From Flavobacteriales bacterium (lineage in GTDB: Bacteria > Bacteroidota > Bacteroidia > Flavobacteriales_G > Salibacteraceae), in contig DNTB01000025.1 in NCBI GenBank assembly GCA_003499525.1, positions 906 to 47,645 of the forward strand: 46,740 nt of DNA, written 5' to 3'. Position 1 is the stretch's first letter. Each line of letters begins with the position of its first letter. Made by a program: the position numbers and the translations under genes. Of the stretch, positions 8,229 to 16,149 are shown piece by piece. The notes beneath the pieces are model-generated. The model ran no database searches. It was not told the DNA's origin and worked only from the letters and a program-made list of their open reading frames with translations.

Positions 8229-9176
8229 TTACAATCGTCGATATAACCAGGCATCCTTGTACGCCCGCTGAATGTTAAACAGCATTCTTCGGGCGTCTTT
8301 TTCATCCTCATAAGCTGCCAGACTTACCCGGTAAAGCCCATTCTTTTGATCGAAAATTTCAGCATTAAAACCTTCCTTCTTGAGTTCAGAAACAAAACTC
8401 TGTGCATTCATTTCATTGCGGAAGCAACCCGCAACTACGAAGTAATTCTTCTTCAACCGCACTTTTGCAGGCTCATCTCCTGACTCATCGGCTACTTCAA
8501 CAGGGTTCTCTTTTCGGACCACTTCTTCAATAACATGTTGAGCAGGTCTTGCCTCATATATAGTTGATTTTTCTGGTATCCGGATCGGGTTCAGGCTGCT
8601 GAGGTTGATATTTCGCTCATCAGAAAGAATACCTGAAAAGGCCACTATCCAGAACAGGTATAGAGCAAAAGGGAGAATGAGCAAGACAATGGCAATTCGC
8701 CTCCATTGAGAAGCTTCCTTTGTCGCAACTTCTTCATTATCAATATTTTGAGCCTCTTTGATGTCTCTGACCAATGGCTTGAGATAAAAGGACGGTAACC
8801 CTAGAGCGGATTCTTCAGGATGTAAGGGTGTAAAAGCATAACCATTCTCTTTTTTGCGCAAAACTCCAAAATCATCGAATGTGAAGAGCCCGTTGGTATT
8901 CAACTCGGCTTTAACCTTATCGACGAATTCATCTACTCTTTGTGCAGCTTCAGAATGGGAAATTTCATGCGCATGAGCCAATTCATTGGATAGCAATCCA
9001 TCATCTTTTGAAACACTCATGTTGAAAGAAACCGTTCTGGCCGGGGGGCTAAAAAAATTTCGTTCCAGATCAACCTGTGCACCTAACGGTCGGGAAACGA
9101 AAGCACCCAAACCCGGCAACACAACGCAGTCATGCTCTGCTGCTAACTTTCCTATTTTTCTGTTGATTTCAAACAT
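8229..9176 (-). CDS. HU-CCDC81 and SPOR domain protein
   Basis: A 315-residue protein in three parts. Residues 1-130 match the two HU-like CCDC81 domains found in Bacteroidota (opening LAAEHDCVVLPGLGAFV, then FTFDDFGVLRKKENGYAF). One membrane helix lies at about 162-182. The C-terminal SPOR domain (about 242-315, FVVAGCFRNEMNAQSFV) binds denuded peptidoglycan at division sites. The family is thought to link a cytoplasmic DNA-binding-like fold to the periplasmic cell wall during division. It is divergent from dprA; TATTTTCG at 9184-9191 on the minus strand is a one-mismatch -7 element. Confidence 0.88.
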   Translation of the reverse strand: MFEINRKIGKLAAEHDCVVLPGLGAFVSRPLGAQVDLERNFFSPPARTVSFNMSVSKDDGLLSNELAHAHEISHSEAAQRVDEFVDKVKAELNTNGLFTFDDFGVLRKKENGYAFTPLHPEESALGLPSFYLKPLVRDIKEAQNIDNEEVATKEASQWRRIAIVLLILPFALYLFWIVAFSGILSDERNINLSSLNPIRIPEKSTIYEARPAQHVIEEVVRKENPVEVADESGDEPAKVRLKKNYFVVAGCFRNEMNAQSFVSELKKEGFNAEIFDQKNGLYRVSLAAYEDEKDARRMLFNIQRAYKDAWLYRRL

Positions 9177-9275
9177 TCCTTTGCGAAAATAGCGATTCGT
9201 ATTTTGAGTGAAATAATTTCAAACCATTCAATTATCTATTTTTATTGCTTTTTCAACTGAAAATTCACAAAGCAA

Positions 9276-10385
9276 TTGGATTCTGAAACCTCACTAGATC
9301 AGCTCAAATATTGGCTTGCCCTACTTTCTTTAGATGCTGTAGGTCCTGTTCTTGCACGGAAAGTAGCGAGGACAATTGAGTCTCCTTCCGCACTGTATGG
9401 AGAGTCAAGAAAGGAGCAGTTGGAGAAACTGAAATTTTTGGGTACCAGAGCGGTATCCCTTTTATCTGCAGCTCCGGACTGGAAATGGGTGGAGCAAGAA
9501 TTGAATTTCATAGATAATAATGAAGTGAGATGGGTAACGATAAATGATCAGGCCTATCCTAACCGGCTAAAACATTGTGAGGACGCTCCACCGGTACTTT
9601 TCTACAAAGGTGAAATAAACTTCAATCCGGATAGGGTTCTTGCCATTGTCGGAACGCGTAAAGCAACCCGTTACGGAAAGGATATATGCCGGGAAGTTGT
9701 TGCGGGGTTTGAAGGAACAGATACGCTTATTTTAAGTGGATTAGCCCAGGGAATAGATATTGCCGCTCATCGTGCGGCAATGGAATTTGGACTGCAAACA
9801 GCAGGGGTACTTGGTCATGGGTTAGATCATATGTATCCGGCAGGCCATCGCCCTGATGCCTTGAAAATGGAGAGAAAAGGTGGAATTATTACAGAATTTC
9901 CAAGCGGAACCATTCCTGACCCTGTCAATTTTCCAAGAAGAAACAGAATAGTAGCGGGAATGTGTGATGTCTTACTGGTAGTTGAAAGCGGTAAAAAAGG
10001 AGGCTCAATGATCACGGCGGAGTTGGCCTTATCCTATAACAGAGATGTTTTTGCTATGCCAGGCAGGGCTACAGATGTTTTGAGTGAAGGCTGCAACTAT
10101 CTCATAAAAACCCAGCGTGCAGGATTGGCCCAGAGCTCAAGAGACATCATCTACCAGATGAACTGGGAATTGAAAAAGCCCGCAATACAACAAAAGATTT
10201 TCGTTGAGTTAACCGATCAGGAAAAAGAAATTCTCGCTCTTTTCGATCGACAAGAGAAATGGCTGCTGGATGATATGGTGGAAGCGGCAGGTCAGAATTC
10301 TTCGGAACTCTCCTTCCTTTTATTGAACCTGGAGTTGAACGGATTACTCAGAGCTTTACCTGGAAAAGTCTATTCCCGCACATAG
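9276..10385 (+). CDS. dprA: DNA-processing protein DprA
   Basis: A 369-residue DprA/Smf protein, which loads RecA on single-stranded DNA taken up during natural transformation. The Rossmann-like core shows GTRKATRYG, LSGLAQGIDIAAHRAAM, GVLGHGLDHMYP, NFPRRNRIVAG and the GGSMITAELAL segment, with a C-terminal winged-helix DprA_WH domain (about 305-365). The start is TTG; there is no nearby ATG. Length is normal. Its presence is relevant to the recombination-generated structures elsewhere in the window, but competence is not shown. Confidence 0.95.
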   Translation: MDSETSLDQLKYWLALLSLDAVGPVLARKVARTIESPSALYGESRKEQLEKLKFLGTRAVSLLSAAPDWKWVEQELNFIDNNEVRWVTINDQAYPNRLKHCEDAPPVLFYKGEINFNPDRVLAIVGTRKATRYGKDICREVVAGFEGTDTLILSGLAQGIDIAAHRAAMEFGLQTAGVLGHGLDHMYPAGHRPDALKMERKGGIITEFPSGTIPDPVNFPRRNRIVAGMCDVLLVVESGKKGGSMITAELALSYNRDVFAMPGRATDVLSEGCNYLIKTQRAGLAQSSRDIIYQMNWELKKPAIQQKIFVELTDQEKEILALFDRQEKWLLDDMVEAAGQNSSELSFLLLNLELNGLLRALPGKVYSRT

Positions 10386-10444
10386 CTCTGATAATCAGTA
10401 AAATACTATGGTGCTTTTATCCTTTTTTAGGCGGTTTATTTACC

Positions 10445-10452
10445 TAATTTTG
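10445..10452 (+). promoter_or_regulatory. gdhA -7 promoter element
   Basis: TAATTTTG matches TAnnTTTG and lies 31 bases before the gdhA ATG. No good TTG is seen 19 bases upstream, where the sequence is T-rich. Confidence 0.55.
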
Positions 10453-10482
10453 CGCTCTTGATTTACACTTAAATAGTTCACT

Positions 10483-11838
10483 ATGTCAGCAAACAATTAT
10501 CAGGCCGCCATAGACGCGTTCATGGCAAAAGTCCGGGCAAAACACGAGCATGAAAGTGAGTTTTTGCAAGCAGTTGAAGAGGTAATGGAATCTGTTATTC
10601 CGTTTGTGGAAGAGAACCCAGAGTACAAGGCGTTACTCGAGCGGATTGTAGAGCCCGAGCGGGCAATTATCTTTCGCGTTCCCTGGCTGGACGACAAGGG
10701 AGACATACAGGTAAACCTGGGTTACAGAGTTCAGTTCAATCAGGCTATTGGCCCCTACAAAGGAGGTTTGCGTTTCCACCCTTCCGTGAATTTGTCTATT
10801 CTTAAATTTCTCGGTTTCGAGCAAATTTTCAAGAATGCTCTCACCACGCTTCCAATGGGAGGCGGCAAAGGAGGTTCCGACTTCGACCCTAAAGGAAAGT
10901 CCGATAATGAAGTGATGAAGTTTTGTCAGTCTTTCATGACCGAACTCTATAGACATATTGGTCCGGATACCGATGTTCCTGCTGGTGATATCGGTGTTGG
11001 CGGTCGTGAAATTGGATACATGTTTGGTCAGTACAAAAGGCTCACAAAGGAATTCTCCGGTGTACTCACAGGCAAGGGTCTTGAGTGGGGAGGATCACTC
11101 ATACGACCTGAAGCAACCGGATATGGCGTTGTTTACTTTTTGCACAACATGTTGCAAACCAGAGGTGAGTCTGTAAAAGACAAAGTTGTTGCCGTATCAG
11201 GTTCAGGAAACGTTGCTCAATACGCCATTGAAAAAGTGAATCAACTTGGCGGTAAGGTGGTTACTGCTTCAGATTCGTCAGGTGCTATATATGACCCTAA
11301 TGGCATTGACCGCGATAAGCTTACATTCCTCATGGAGCTAAAGAATGTTCGAAGAGGAAGAATCAAAGAGTATGCAGATAAATATGGTGTGGAATTCCAT
11401 AAAGGAAAGAGATCATGGGATGTCGTAAACAAAATTGACGTAGCGCTACCATGTGCTACTCAAAACGAAGTGAGTGAAGAGAATGCGATTAAGCTTATAG
11501 CTTCAGGCGTCATGGCAGTTGTTGAAGGCGCGAATATGCCAAGCACACCAGAAGCCATTCAAATTTTTGGCGAAAACAAAATAATGTTTGCTCCGGGCAA
11601 AGCCTCCAATGCTGGGGGAGTTGCCGTTTCAGGGCTTGAAATGTCGCAGAATTCGCTTCGTCTGGGTTGGACAAGAGAAGAAGTAGACGAAAAACTGCAC
11701 GATATCATGGCCAGCATTCATCAGGCTTGCGTGGACCACGGTTCTGATGAATCTGGACATACTGATTACATTAAAGGAGCAAATATTGCCGGCTTTAAGA
11801 AAGTCGCCGACGCCATGTTGGCTCAAGGTGCAGTTTAA
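10483..11838 (+). CDS. gdhA: NADP-specific glutamate dehydrogenase
   Basis: A 451-residue enzyme that converts 2-oxoglutarate and ammonia to glutamate in the cytoplasm. The substrate-binding segment GPYKGGLRFHP, the catalytic-lysine region LPMGGGKGGSDFDP, PAGDIGVGGREIGYMFG and the nucleotide-binding VSGSGNVAQYA are all present. Length about 450 residues is typical of the hexameric, biosynthetic class I enzyme. It is transcribed alone, between its own promoter and a strong terminator. Confidence 0.96.
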   Translation: MSANNYQAAIDAFMAKVRAKHEHESEFLQAVEEVMESVIPFVEENPEYKALLERIVEPERAIIFRVPWLDDKGDIQVNLGYRVQFNQAIGPYKGGLRFHPSVNLSILKFLGFEQIFKNALTTLPMGGGKGGSDFDPKGKSDNEVMKFCQSFMTELYRHIGPDTDVPAGDIGVGGREIGYMFGQYKRLTKEFSGVLTGKGLEWGGSLIRPEATGYGVVYFLHNMLQTRGESVKDKVVAVSGSGNVAQYAIEKVNQLGGKVVTASDSSGAIYDPNGIDRDKLTFLMELKNVRRGRIKEYADKYGVEFHKGKRSWDVVNKIDVALPCATQNEVSEENAIKLIASGVMAVVEGANMPSTPEAIQIFGENKIMFAPGKASNAGGVAVSGLEMSQNSLRLGWTREEVDEKLHDIMASIHQACVDHGSDESGHTDYIKGANIAGFKKVADAMLAQGAV

Positions 11839-11859
11839 AACTTGCGGTTCATAAATTTT

Positions 11860-11884
11860 AAGGGAGCTTCGGCTCCCTTTTTTG
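11860..11884 (+). terminator. Intrinsic terminator after gdhA
   Basis: A perfect 8-bp stem, AAGGGAGC and GCTCCCTT, with a stable TTCG tetraloop and a following T run. It lies about 20 bases after the gdhA stop. Confidence 0.95.
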
Positions 11885-11914
11885 TTTGAATAAGTCCCAC
11901 TTGAGTGACATCAT

Positions 11915-11922
11915 TAACTTTG
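11915..11922 (+). promoter_or_regulatory. kbl -7 promoter element
   Basis: TAACTTTG matches TAnnTTTG, 22 bases before the kbl ATG. A TTG at the standard 19-base spacing is missing. Confidence 0.5.
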
Positions 11923-11944
11923 TTTGGCTTAAAAAATCAGCGAT

Positions 11945-13135
11945 ATGTACGGAAAGTTAAAGGAGCATTTATCCTCAGAATTAGAGCAGATAAAATCTGA
12001 TGGACTGTTTAAAGAAGAACGAATAATTACCACTCCCCAAGGGGCCGAAATACAGGTTAGTACTGGTGAAACGGTCCTAAATTTTTGCTCGAACAACTAT
12101 CTTGGTTTGTCCTCTCACCCCAAGGTTATTCAAGCTGCCCATGATGCCCTGGAATCTCATGGATTTGGTATGTCATCTGTACGTTTCATTTGCGGAACAC
12201 AAGACATCCATAAGACACTGGAACAAAAAGTAGCCGACTTTCTCGGTACTGAAGACACCATTTTGTACGCAGCAGCTTTTGATGCTAATGGCGGAGTATT
12301 TGAACCTTTACTCACCGCTGATGATGCCATCATTTCCGATTCATTAAATCATGCTTCCATCATTGATGGGGTTCGCCTTTGCAAAGCCAAGCGTTTCCGT
12401 TATGCCAATAACGACATGGAGGATCTGGAAAAGCAGCTCATCGCTGCATCCGATACTGCTCGATTTAAAATAATCGTCACCGATGGCGTTTTTTCCATGG
12501 ATGGGTATGTCGCTCAAATAGATAAAATCTGTGATTTAGCTGATAAGTATGATGCGCTGGTCATGGTGGATGAGTGCCATGCAACAGGTTTTATAGGTAA
12601 AACCGGAAGAGGAACCCATGAGCTGCGGGATGCAATGGGCCGTGTGGATATTATTACAGGAACACTTGGAAAGGCACTTGGAGGTGCAATGGGTGGTTTT
12701 ACTACCGGACGAAAAGAAATAATTGAAATGTTGCGGCAACGTTCAAGGCCTTATTTGTTCTCTAATTCCTTGGCACCGTCAATTGTAGGGGCGGGTATTG
12801 CTGTTTTCGATATGCTGAGCGAAACCACGGAACTAAGAGATAAGCTGGAGTGGAATATCAACTACTTCAAACAGGCGATTAAAGAAGCAGGATTTGAGAT
12901 CAAGGATGGCGATTCGGCCATTGTTCCGATCATGCTTTATGATGCCCCGCTTTCACAGAAATTTGCAAACCGACTGCTTGAAGAGGGCATTTATGTCATT
13001 GGTTTTTTCTACCCGGTAGTTCCGAAAGATCAAGCGAGAATTCGCGTTCAGTTGAGCGCGGCTCATGAAAATGAGCATTTAGATAAAGCTGTAACGGCAT
13101 TTACTAAAGTTGGTAAAGAACTGGGAGTGATTTAG
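11945..13135 (+). CDS. kbl: Glycine C-acetyltransferase (2-amino-3-ketobutyrate CoA ligase)
   Basis: A 396-residue PLP enzyme of the alpha-oxoamine synthase family, which splits 2-amino-3-ketobutyrate with CoA into glycine and acetyl-CoA in threonine breakdown. Landmarks are NFCSNNYLGL, the HGFGMSSVRFICGTQ segment, DECHATGF and the PLP-binding lysine K243 in GTLGKALGGAMGGF. The gene is intact and of normal length. Its last 110 codons or so are present a second time, diverged, at 15582-15913, beyond the accessory genes that follow, with a 28-bp exact repeat at the start of the homology. Confidence 0.96.
   Translation: MYGKLKEHLSSELEQIKSDGLFKEERIITTPQGAEIQVSTGETVLNFCSNNYLGLSSHPKVIQAAHDALESHGFGMSSVRFICGTQDIHKTLEQKVADFLGTEDTILYAAAFDANGGVFEPLLTADDAIISDSLNHASIIDGVRLCKAKRFRYANNDMEDLEKQLIAASDTARFKIIVTDGVFSMDGYVAQIDKICDLADKYDALVMVDECHATGFIGKTGRGTHELRDAMGRVDIITGTLGKALGGAMGGFTTGRKEIIEMLRQRSRPYLFSNSLAPSIVGAGIAVFDMLSETTELRDKLEWNINYFKQAIKEAGFEIKDGDSAIVPIMLYDAPLSQKFANRLLEEGIYVIGFFYPVVPKDQARIRVQLSAAHENEHLDKAVTAFTKVGKELGVI
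12804..12831 (+). repeat. 28-bp direct repeat, copy 1 (inside kbl)
   Basis: Exactly repeated at 15582-15609. It starts at about kbl codon 287 and marks the left edge of homology between kbl and its truncated second copy. It is a candidate recombination or attachment site of the accessory island. No integrase gene is visible between the copies. Confidence 0.7.
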
Positions 13136-13208
13136 CGGTTGCTGTAATGGGTTATATACTTTTATTTATGTTTAGTCGTATCTCCATGATACGTTGAATA
13201 TACCTTAA

Positions 13209-13225
13209 TTGTTGGCAAACATTTA
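13209..13225 (+). repeat. Inverted repeat, left arm, flanking a secreted-protein gene
   Basis: TTGTTGGCAAACATTTA matches the reverse complement of 13746-13762 with one mismatch (the first 12 bases are exact). The pair brackets the 519-bp gene at 13230-13748 almost exactly, like short terminal inverted repeats of a cassette. Confidence 0.6.
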
Positions 13226-13229
13226 TAAG

Positions 13230-13748
13230 ATGAAAAGAAACATTCTGCTGGTCATATTAACTTTCTTGATGAATATTGGGCTATTAGCCCAAGAAATTAT
13301 CCTTGAGGCTAAACTGCAATTTGAATTGCCAAATGACCATTGGAAATTTATAGAAAGACAAACTCATGAGAACACAATTGTCTACACCTATAAACGTGAT
13401 TTTATTATAGATTCTGAGGGAAGAGAAATTAATCCACAAATCTCCTTTTTAATCGAGCCCGTCGACTCTGCATTAGACGTAGTAAATTACTCAATTTACA
13501 AAAGATCCCAAGTTCCATTTGATGTTGTGAGTATGTTTAGCCATGAGGATGGAACGATGAAATTTAAGTATGGGGTAGGTTATCAAGGAAAGTACACTGA
13601 TCGGGGATTAGAGCATAGGATATATGTTGTTCATGGTATTTATAATATGATGGGAATTACACTTATTATGGATACAACTGAAGAGATAGCAGGCACTGTT
13701 GGTCCGGAATTCTTGAAATGTCTTGCAACTTTTGATATTTTGGATTAA
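13230..13748 (+). CDS. Secreted protein of unknown function
   Basis: A 172-residue protein starting at MKRNILLVIL, with a clear signal peptide (hydrophobic core about 4-19, cleavage near LLAQ). A longer form from a TTG at 13209 is possible, but that codon lies within the inverted repeat and would spoil the signal peptide. The mature part is mostly beta-strand-like, with no motif recognised here; there is no lipobox and no T9SS domain, so it is probably periplasmic. It is bracketed by inverted repeats, lies between kbl and the AbiE pair, and its A+T-rich composition resembles the island rather than kbl. Confidence 0.7.
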   Translation: MKRNILLVILTFLMNIGLLAQEIILEAKLQFELPNDHWKFIERQTHENTIVYTYKRDFIIDSEGREINPQISFLIEPVDSALDVVNYSIYKRSQVPFDVVSMFSHEDGTMKFKYGVGYQGKYTDRGLEHRIYVVHGIYNMMGITLIMDTTEEIAGTVGPEFLKCLATFDILD

Positions 13749-13762
13749 ACGTTTGCCAACAA
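13746..13762 (-). repeat. Inverted repeat, right arm
   Basis: This is the reverse complement of the 13209-13225 arm with one mismatch. The stop codon of the secreted-protein gene lies inside it, so the arms fit the gene tightly. Confidence 0.6.
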
Positions 13763-13965
13763 AGGCAAATATCCCATGCTAAAAAGACAGGAACTCAAGC
13801 GAATTAGTAATTTAGAAACGCACTACGAAACTCAGCTGAGCAATTGTGAAGTAAGTGTAGTCGGACAGCCCCGCGAGTGGGCTATGACGGTATCTATTGC
13901 ATGGGTGCATAGCCGGGAACGGACCTCAGTTTTGGCACTTCTGAAGGCTTTCCTTACTGTGGGAA
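13763..13965. other. Non-coding spacer with small inverted repeats
   Basis: About 200 bases between the secreted-protein gene and the toxin gene that is transcribed toward it. It holds AGCCC/GGGCT and GGCTATG/CATAGCC inverted repeats between 13867 and 13914 and no T tract. An open frame through it (13776-14006) has no start signal, no recognisable domain and runs into the toxin gene, so I do not call it. It may be a remnant of the island's insertion. Confidence 0.4.
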
Positions 13966-14823
13966 TTAAACATTCTCAAATTTCATTTTCTCTATCAGGT
14001 CTTTGAAGTACTGACTACTCCAAATTTTTATCGCTTCATCATTTTTTATGAACCTAACAACATCTTCTTTGATGCTTTGGAAAGAAACAGTCTCAATTTT
14101 TGTGTTCAGTAATGCAACGATCTGTTCTTGGGTAATCTCTTCCTTACCCCAGTCTTTTGTGTCTTTGGCCCTTGCCAGGAAGTGATGTACATCCAAAGGA
14201 ATGCCTTTTTTGATGTACCATTCGAGGTCATACCAATCTCTTCCTTTGACTCTGTTTTTCCACTTCCTAAAAAGCAAAGCATGCACTTTACCTGCAAACA
14301 AACTTGATGGAGCAAAACACTTTACATAAAAAGAAAATGGCCGAAGTAGCAGTTTTTCTTCTGTTCGGAAATCTAGTGGAGGATGTCGGTCAACTTCTAT
14401 CTTTATTTTTAGGGTCTTATTGGAACGCACTCCAGCCTCTTTGATGATGTCTTCAAGAACAATTTCCTGCCATATTGATTCCGCTTTCAAGAAAGCGGAA
14501 TCAATGGCGGTATGAATAGGTTTTTTCTTTTCTTTAATCTTTACCGTCAGGCCCAACGATTTAAATTCATTTTGGATTGCTTTAAAGTAGGGCTCAATTG
14601 AAAAATCAATATCTGATTTGAGTAATGAAAAATCTAAATCCTCGCTGTATCTATCCAATCCGTAAAAAATACGAAGGGCGGTTCCTCCATAAAATGCTGC
14701 TCTTTCAAAAAAATCAGTTCTTGATAAAGCGGCCAAAGTAATTTCCTGCATTATCTCACGCAATGTCGATAGTATATCTTCCTCATTCTGAGGATTGTAT
14801 TCCTCTATCCAATCTTTTATCAT
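13966..14823 (-). CDS. AbiEii-type nucleotidyltransferase toxin
   Basis: A 285-residue protein of the AbiEii/AbiGii (DUF1814) family. Near the N-terminus, FYGGTALRIFYGLDRYSEDLDFSL is cut here to its key parts: GGTALR, then RYSEDLDFSL, the nucleotidyltransferase metal-binding motif. The family comprises type IV toxins that stall growth by nucleotidylating tRNA or other substrates and can abort phage infection. It overlaps the upstream antitoxin gene by 4 bases, the standard bicistronic arrangement. It is the second gene of a minus-strand operon controlled by the operator at 15480-15569. Confidence 0.9.
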   Translation of the reverse strand: MIKDWIEEYNPQNEEDILSTLREIMQEITLAALSRTDFFERAAFYGGTALRIFYGLDRYSEDLDFSLLKSDIDFSIEPYFKAIQNEFKSLGLTVKIKEKKKPIHTAIDSAFLKAESIWQEIVLEDIIKEAGVRSNKTLKIKIEVDRHPPLDFRTEEKLLLRPFSFYVKCFAPSSLFAGKVHALLFRKWKNRVKGRDWYDLEWYIKKGIPLDVHHFLARAKDTKDWGKEEITQEQIVALLNTKIETVSFQSIKEDVVRFIKNDEAIKIWSSQYFKDLIEKMKFENV

Positions 14824-15458
14824 AGTGCTCTCAGCGTTTCAACGAGCATTTTTAGGCTGTTTTTTTTGGGAGCATCCTCAATCCATGATTCCATAGCTAT
14901 TGAATCCAATGACCTTAACTCATCTACATCCAGTCGAAGGTCCTCCAATAACAACTCTTTGGTTTGTTTTATGCTTCTAAGGTGTATTCGCGGTGTCAGT
15001 ATTACCTTATCTAGAACTGCTTTTTCGCGGGAGGCGATTAGTATTGATTGCTTCACCGAAAGTTTTATGTTTTTTATTCCATAGGAATAGTAAGGAGTCT
15101 TCAAGCTTTTGTAACTAAACCTGCCCGCTTTAGTCTTGTATAATTTGGATGTCTTTGTGGTAACAGAACTTATTTCAAAAACCCTTTCTGGTACCATGTT
15201 CCAATATGACAGAGCAGATTCCAAAGACACATAACTTGGCCCTCTCAGGTGATTGGCTATCAGAAATGGTTCCGGAGTCGGCAAATCCATTTTAGAACCA
15301 ACGGTGTATAACCCTCTTCTAATAGAAATGAGTTTTCCACTTTTTATTAACTCACTTATTTTATCATTCGGACGCTTGTACTCCCGAAGTAATTCTAAAA
15401 TTAAATGTCTGGAAATAGGCGATTCCGAAAAGTCCTTTACAAGGGTTCTAAAATCCAT
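14820..15458 (-). CDS. AbiEi-type antitoxin and autorepressor
   Basis: About 212 residues from the ATG at 15458; a TTG at 15470 would add four residues. An N-terminal winged helix (ISRHLILELLREYKRPND through SIRRGLYTV) is followed by the AbiEi core with GPSYVSLESALSYW and a C-terminal domain. In known AbiE systems this protein both neutralises the AbiEii toxin and represses the operon by binding paired inverted repeats, which fits the two palindromes found upstream. The toxin start codon overlaps its stop. Confidence 0.87.
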   Translation of the reverse strand: MDFRTLVKDFSESPISRHLILELLREYKRPNDKISELIKSGKLISIRRGLYTVGSKMDLPTPEPFLIANHLRGPSYVSLESALSYWNMVPERVFEISSVTTKTSKLYKTKAGRFSYKSLKTPYYSYGIKNIKLSVKQSILIASREKAVLDKVILTPRIHLRSIKQTKELLLEDLRLDVDELRSLDSIAMESWIEDAPKKNSLKMLVETLRAL

Positions 15459-15479
15459 TATGTCATTCAAAGGTTTAAT

Positions 15480-15569
15480 AATCGGATAATTTCCGATTTA
15501 GTGCTTCAAAAGTAACACATTAATGTAATTATTTAATCACCTAGTCGGATAATTTCCGATTAGGTGATT
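15480..15569 (-). promoter_or_regulatory. abiE promoter with two palindromic operators
   Basis: The core palindrome TCGGATAATTTCCGA occurs twice, at 15482-15496 and 15545-15559. The second lies in a 35-bp near-perfect palindrome (15535-15569; 15-base arms with one mismatch, extended by TAGGTGATT). Between them, on the minus strand, TACTTTTG (15514-15507) matches TAnnTTTG, with TTA 19 bases upstream at 15536-15534. The distal palindrome overlaps the -33 position and the proximal one lies just past the expected transcription start, as expected for an autorepressor. Confidence 0.8.
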
Positions 15570-15581
15570 CAGACATAACCT

Positions 15582-15609
15582 TTTTCGATATGCTGAGCGA
15601 AACCACGGA
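15582..15609 (+). repeat. 28-bp direct repeat, copy 2
   Basis: Exact copy of 12804-12831. It begins the truncated kbl copy and directly follows the abiE operator region, marking the right edge of the island. Confidence 0.7.
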
Positions 15610-15913
15610 TTTAAAAGACAAGCTGGAGCAGAATATCAACTACTTCAAGCAGGCGATTAAAGAAGCTGGATTTGATATCAAGGACGGCGATTCAGCCATT
15701 GTTCTGATCATGCTTTATGATGCACCGCTTTCGCAGAAATTTGCAAACCGATTGCTCGAAGAGGGCATCTATGTCATTGGATTCTTTTATCCGGTAGTCC
15801 CTAAAGATCAAGCGAGAATTCGTGTTCAACTGAGCGCAGCACACGAAAAAGAGCATCTGGATAAGGCTGTAGCGGCATTTACTAAAGTCGGTAAGGAGCT
15901 TGGGGTGATCTAG
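15590..15913 (+). pseudogene. kbl: Truncated 3' copy of kbl
   Basis: This encodes 107 residues matching the C-terminal 107 residues of the intact kbl with seven replacements (for example W to Q, P to L in the IVPIML strand). It lacks the N-terminal 289 residues, including the PLP lysine, so it cannot be an active enzyme. At DNA level most differences are at third codon positions, which points to divergence as part of a working gene before the two versions came together. Homology ends at the stop codon. Confidence 0.85.
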
Positions 15914-16149
15914 GGCAATTTCTAAACATTATCTCCCTTTCAAAGCAAAAAGAATTGTGATATTTCTTCTTTTTTGGTTGAAAACACTATCTTTTTGCTC
16001 AGAATGTATTGCCTGCTATCCATAAAATCTTTTGGTTTTTCTAAAATTCAACCGTTTGTTGGATTAGAATATTTGGTTGGATTCATCTGAATGTAAAGTA
16101 ATTTTTGAGGAACAAAACATGCTTTATTATTCAATAAAAAAATCCAAAA

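Noticed and set aside
13209..13762. Integron attC sites
   Set aside because: GTTGGC and GCCAAC resemble core sites, but the GTTRRRY and RYYYAAC consensus is not met and there is no integrase.
13776..14006. 76-residue plus-strand frame between the secreted-protein and toxin genes
   Set aside because: No start signal or domain; it overlaps the toxin 3' end and spans the small inverted repeats.
15590..15913. Truncated kbl copy as a functional small protein
   Set aside because: It lacks the PLP lysine and most of the fold. A displaced gene end explains it better.
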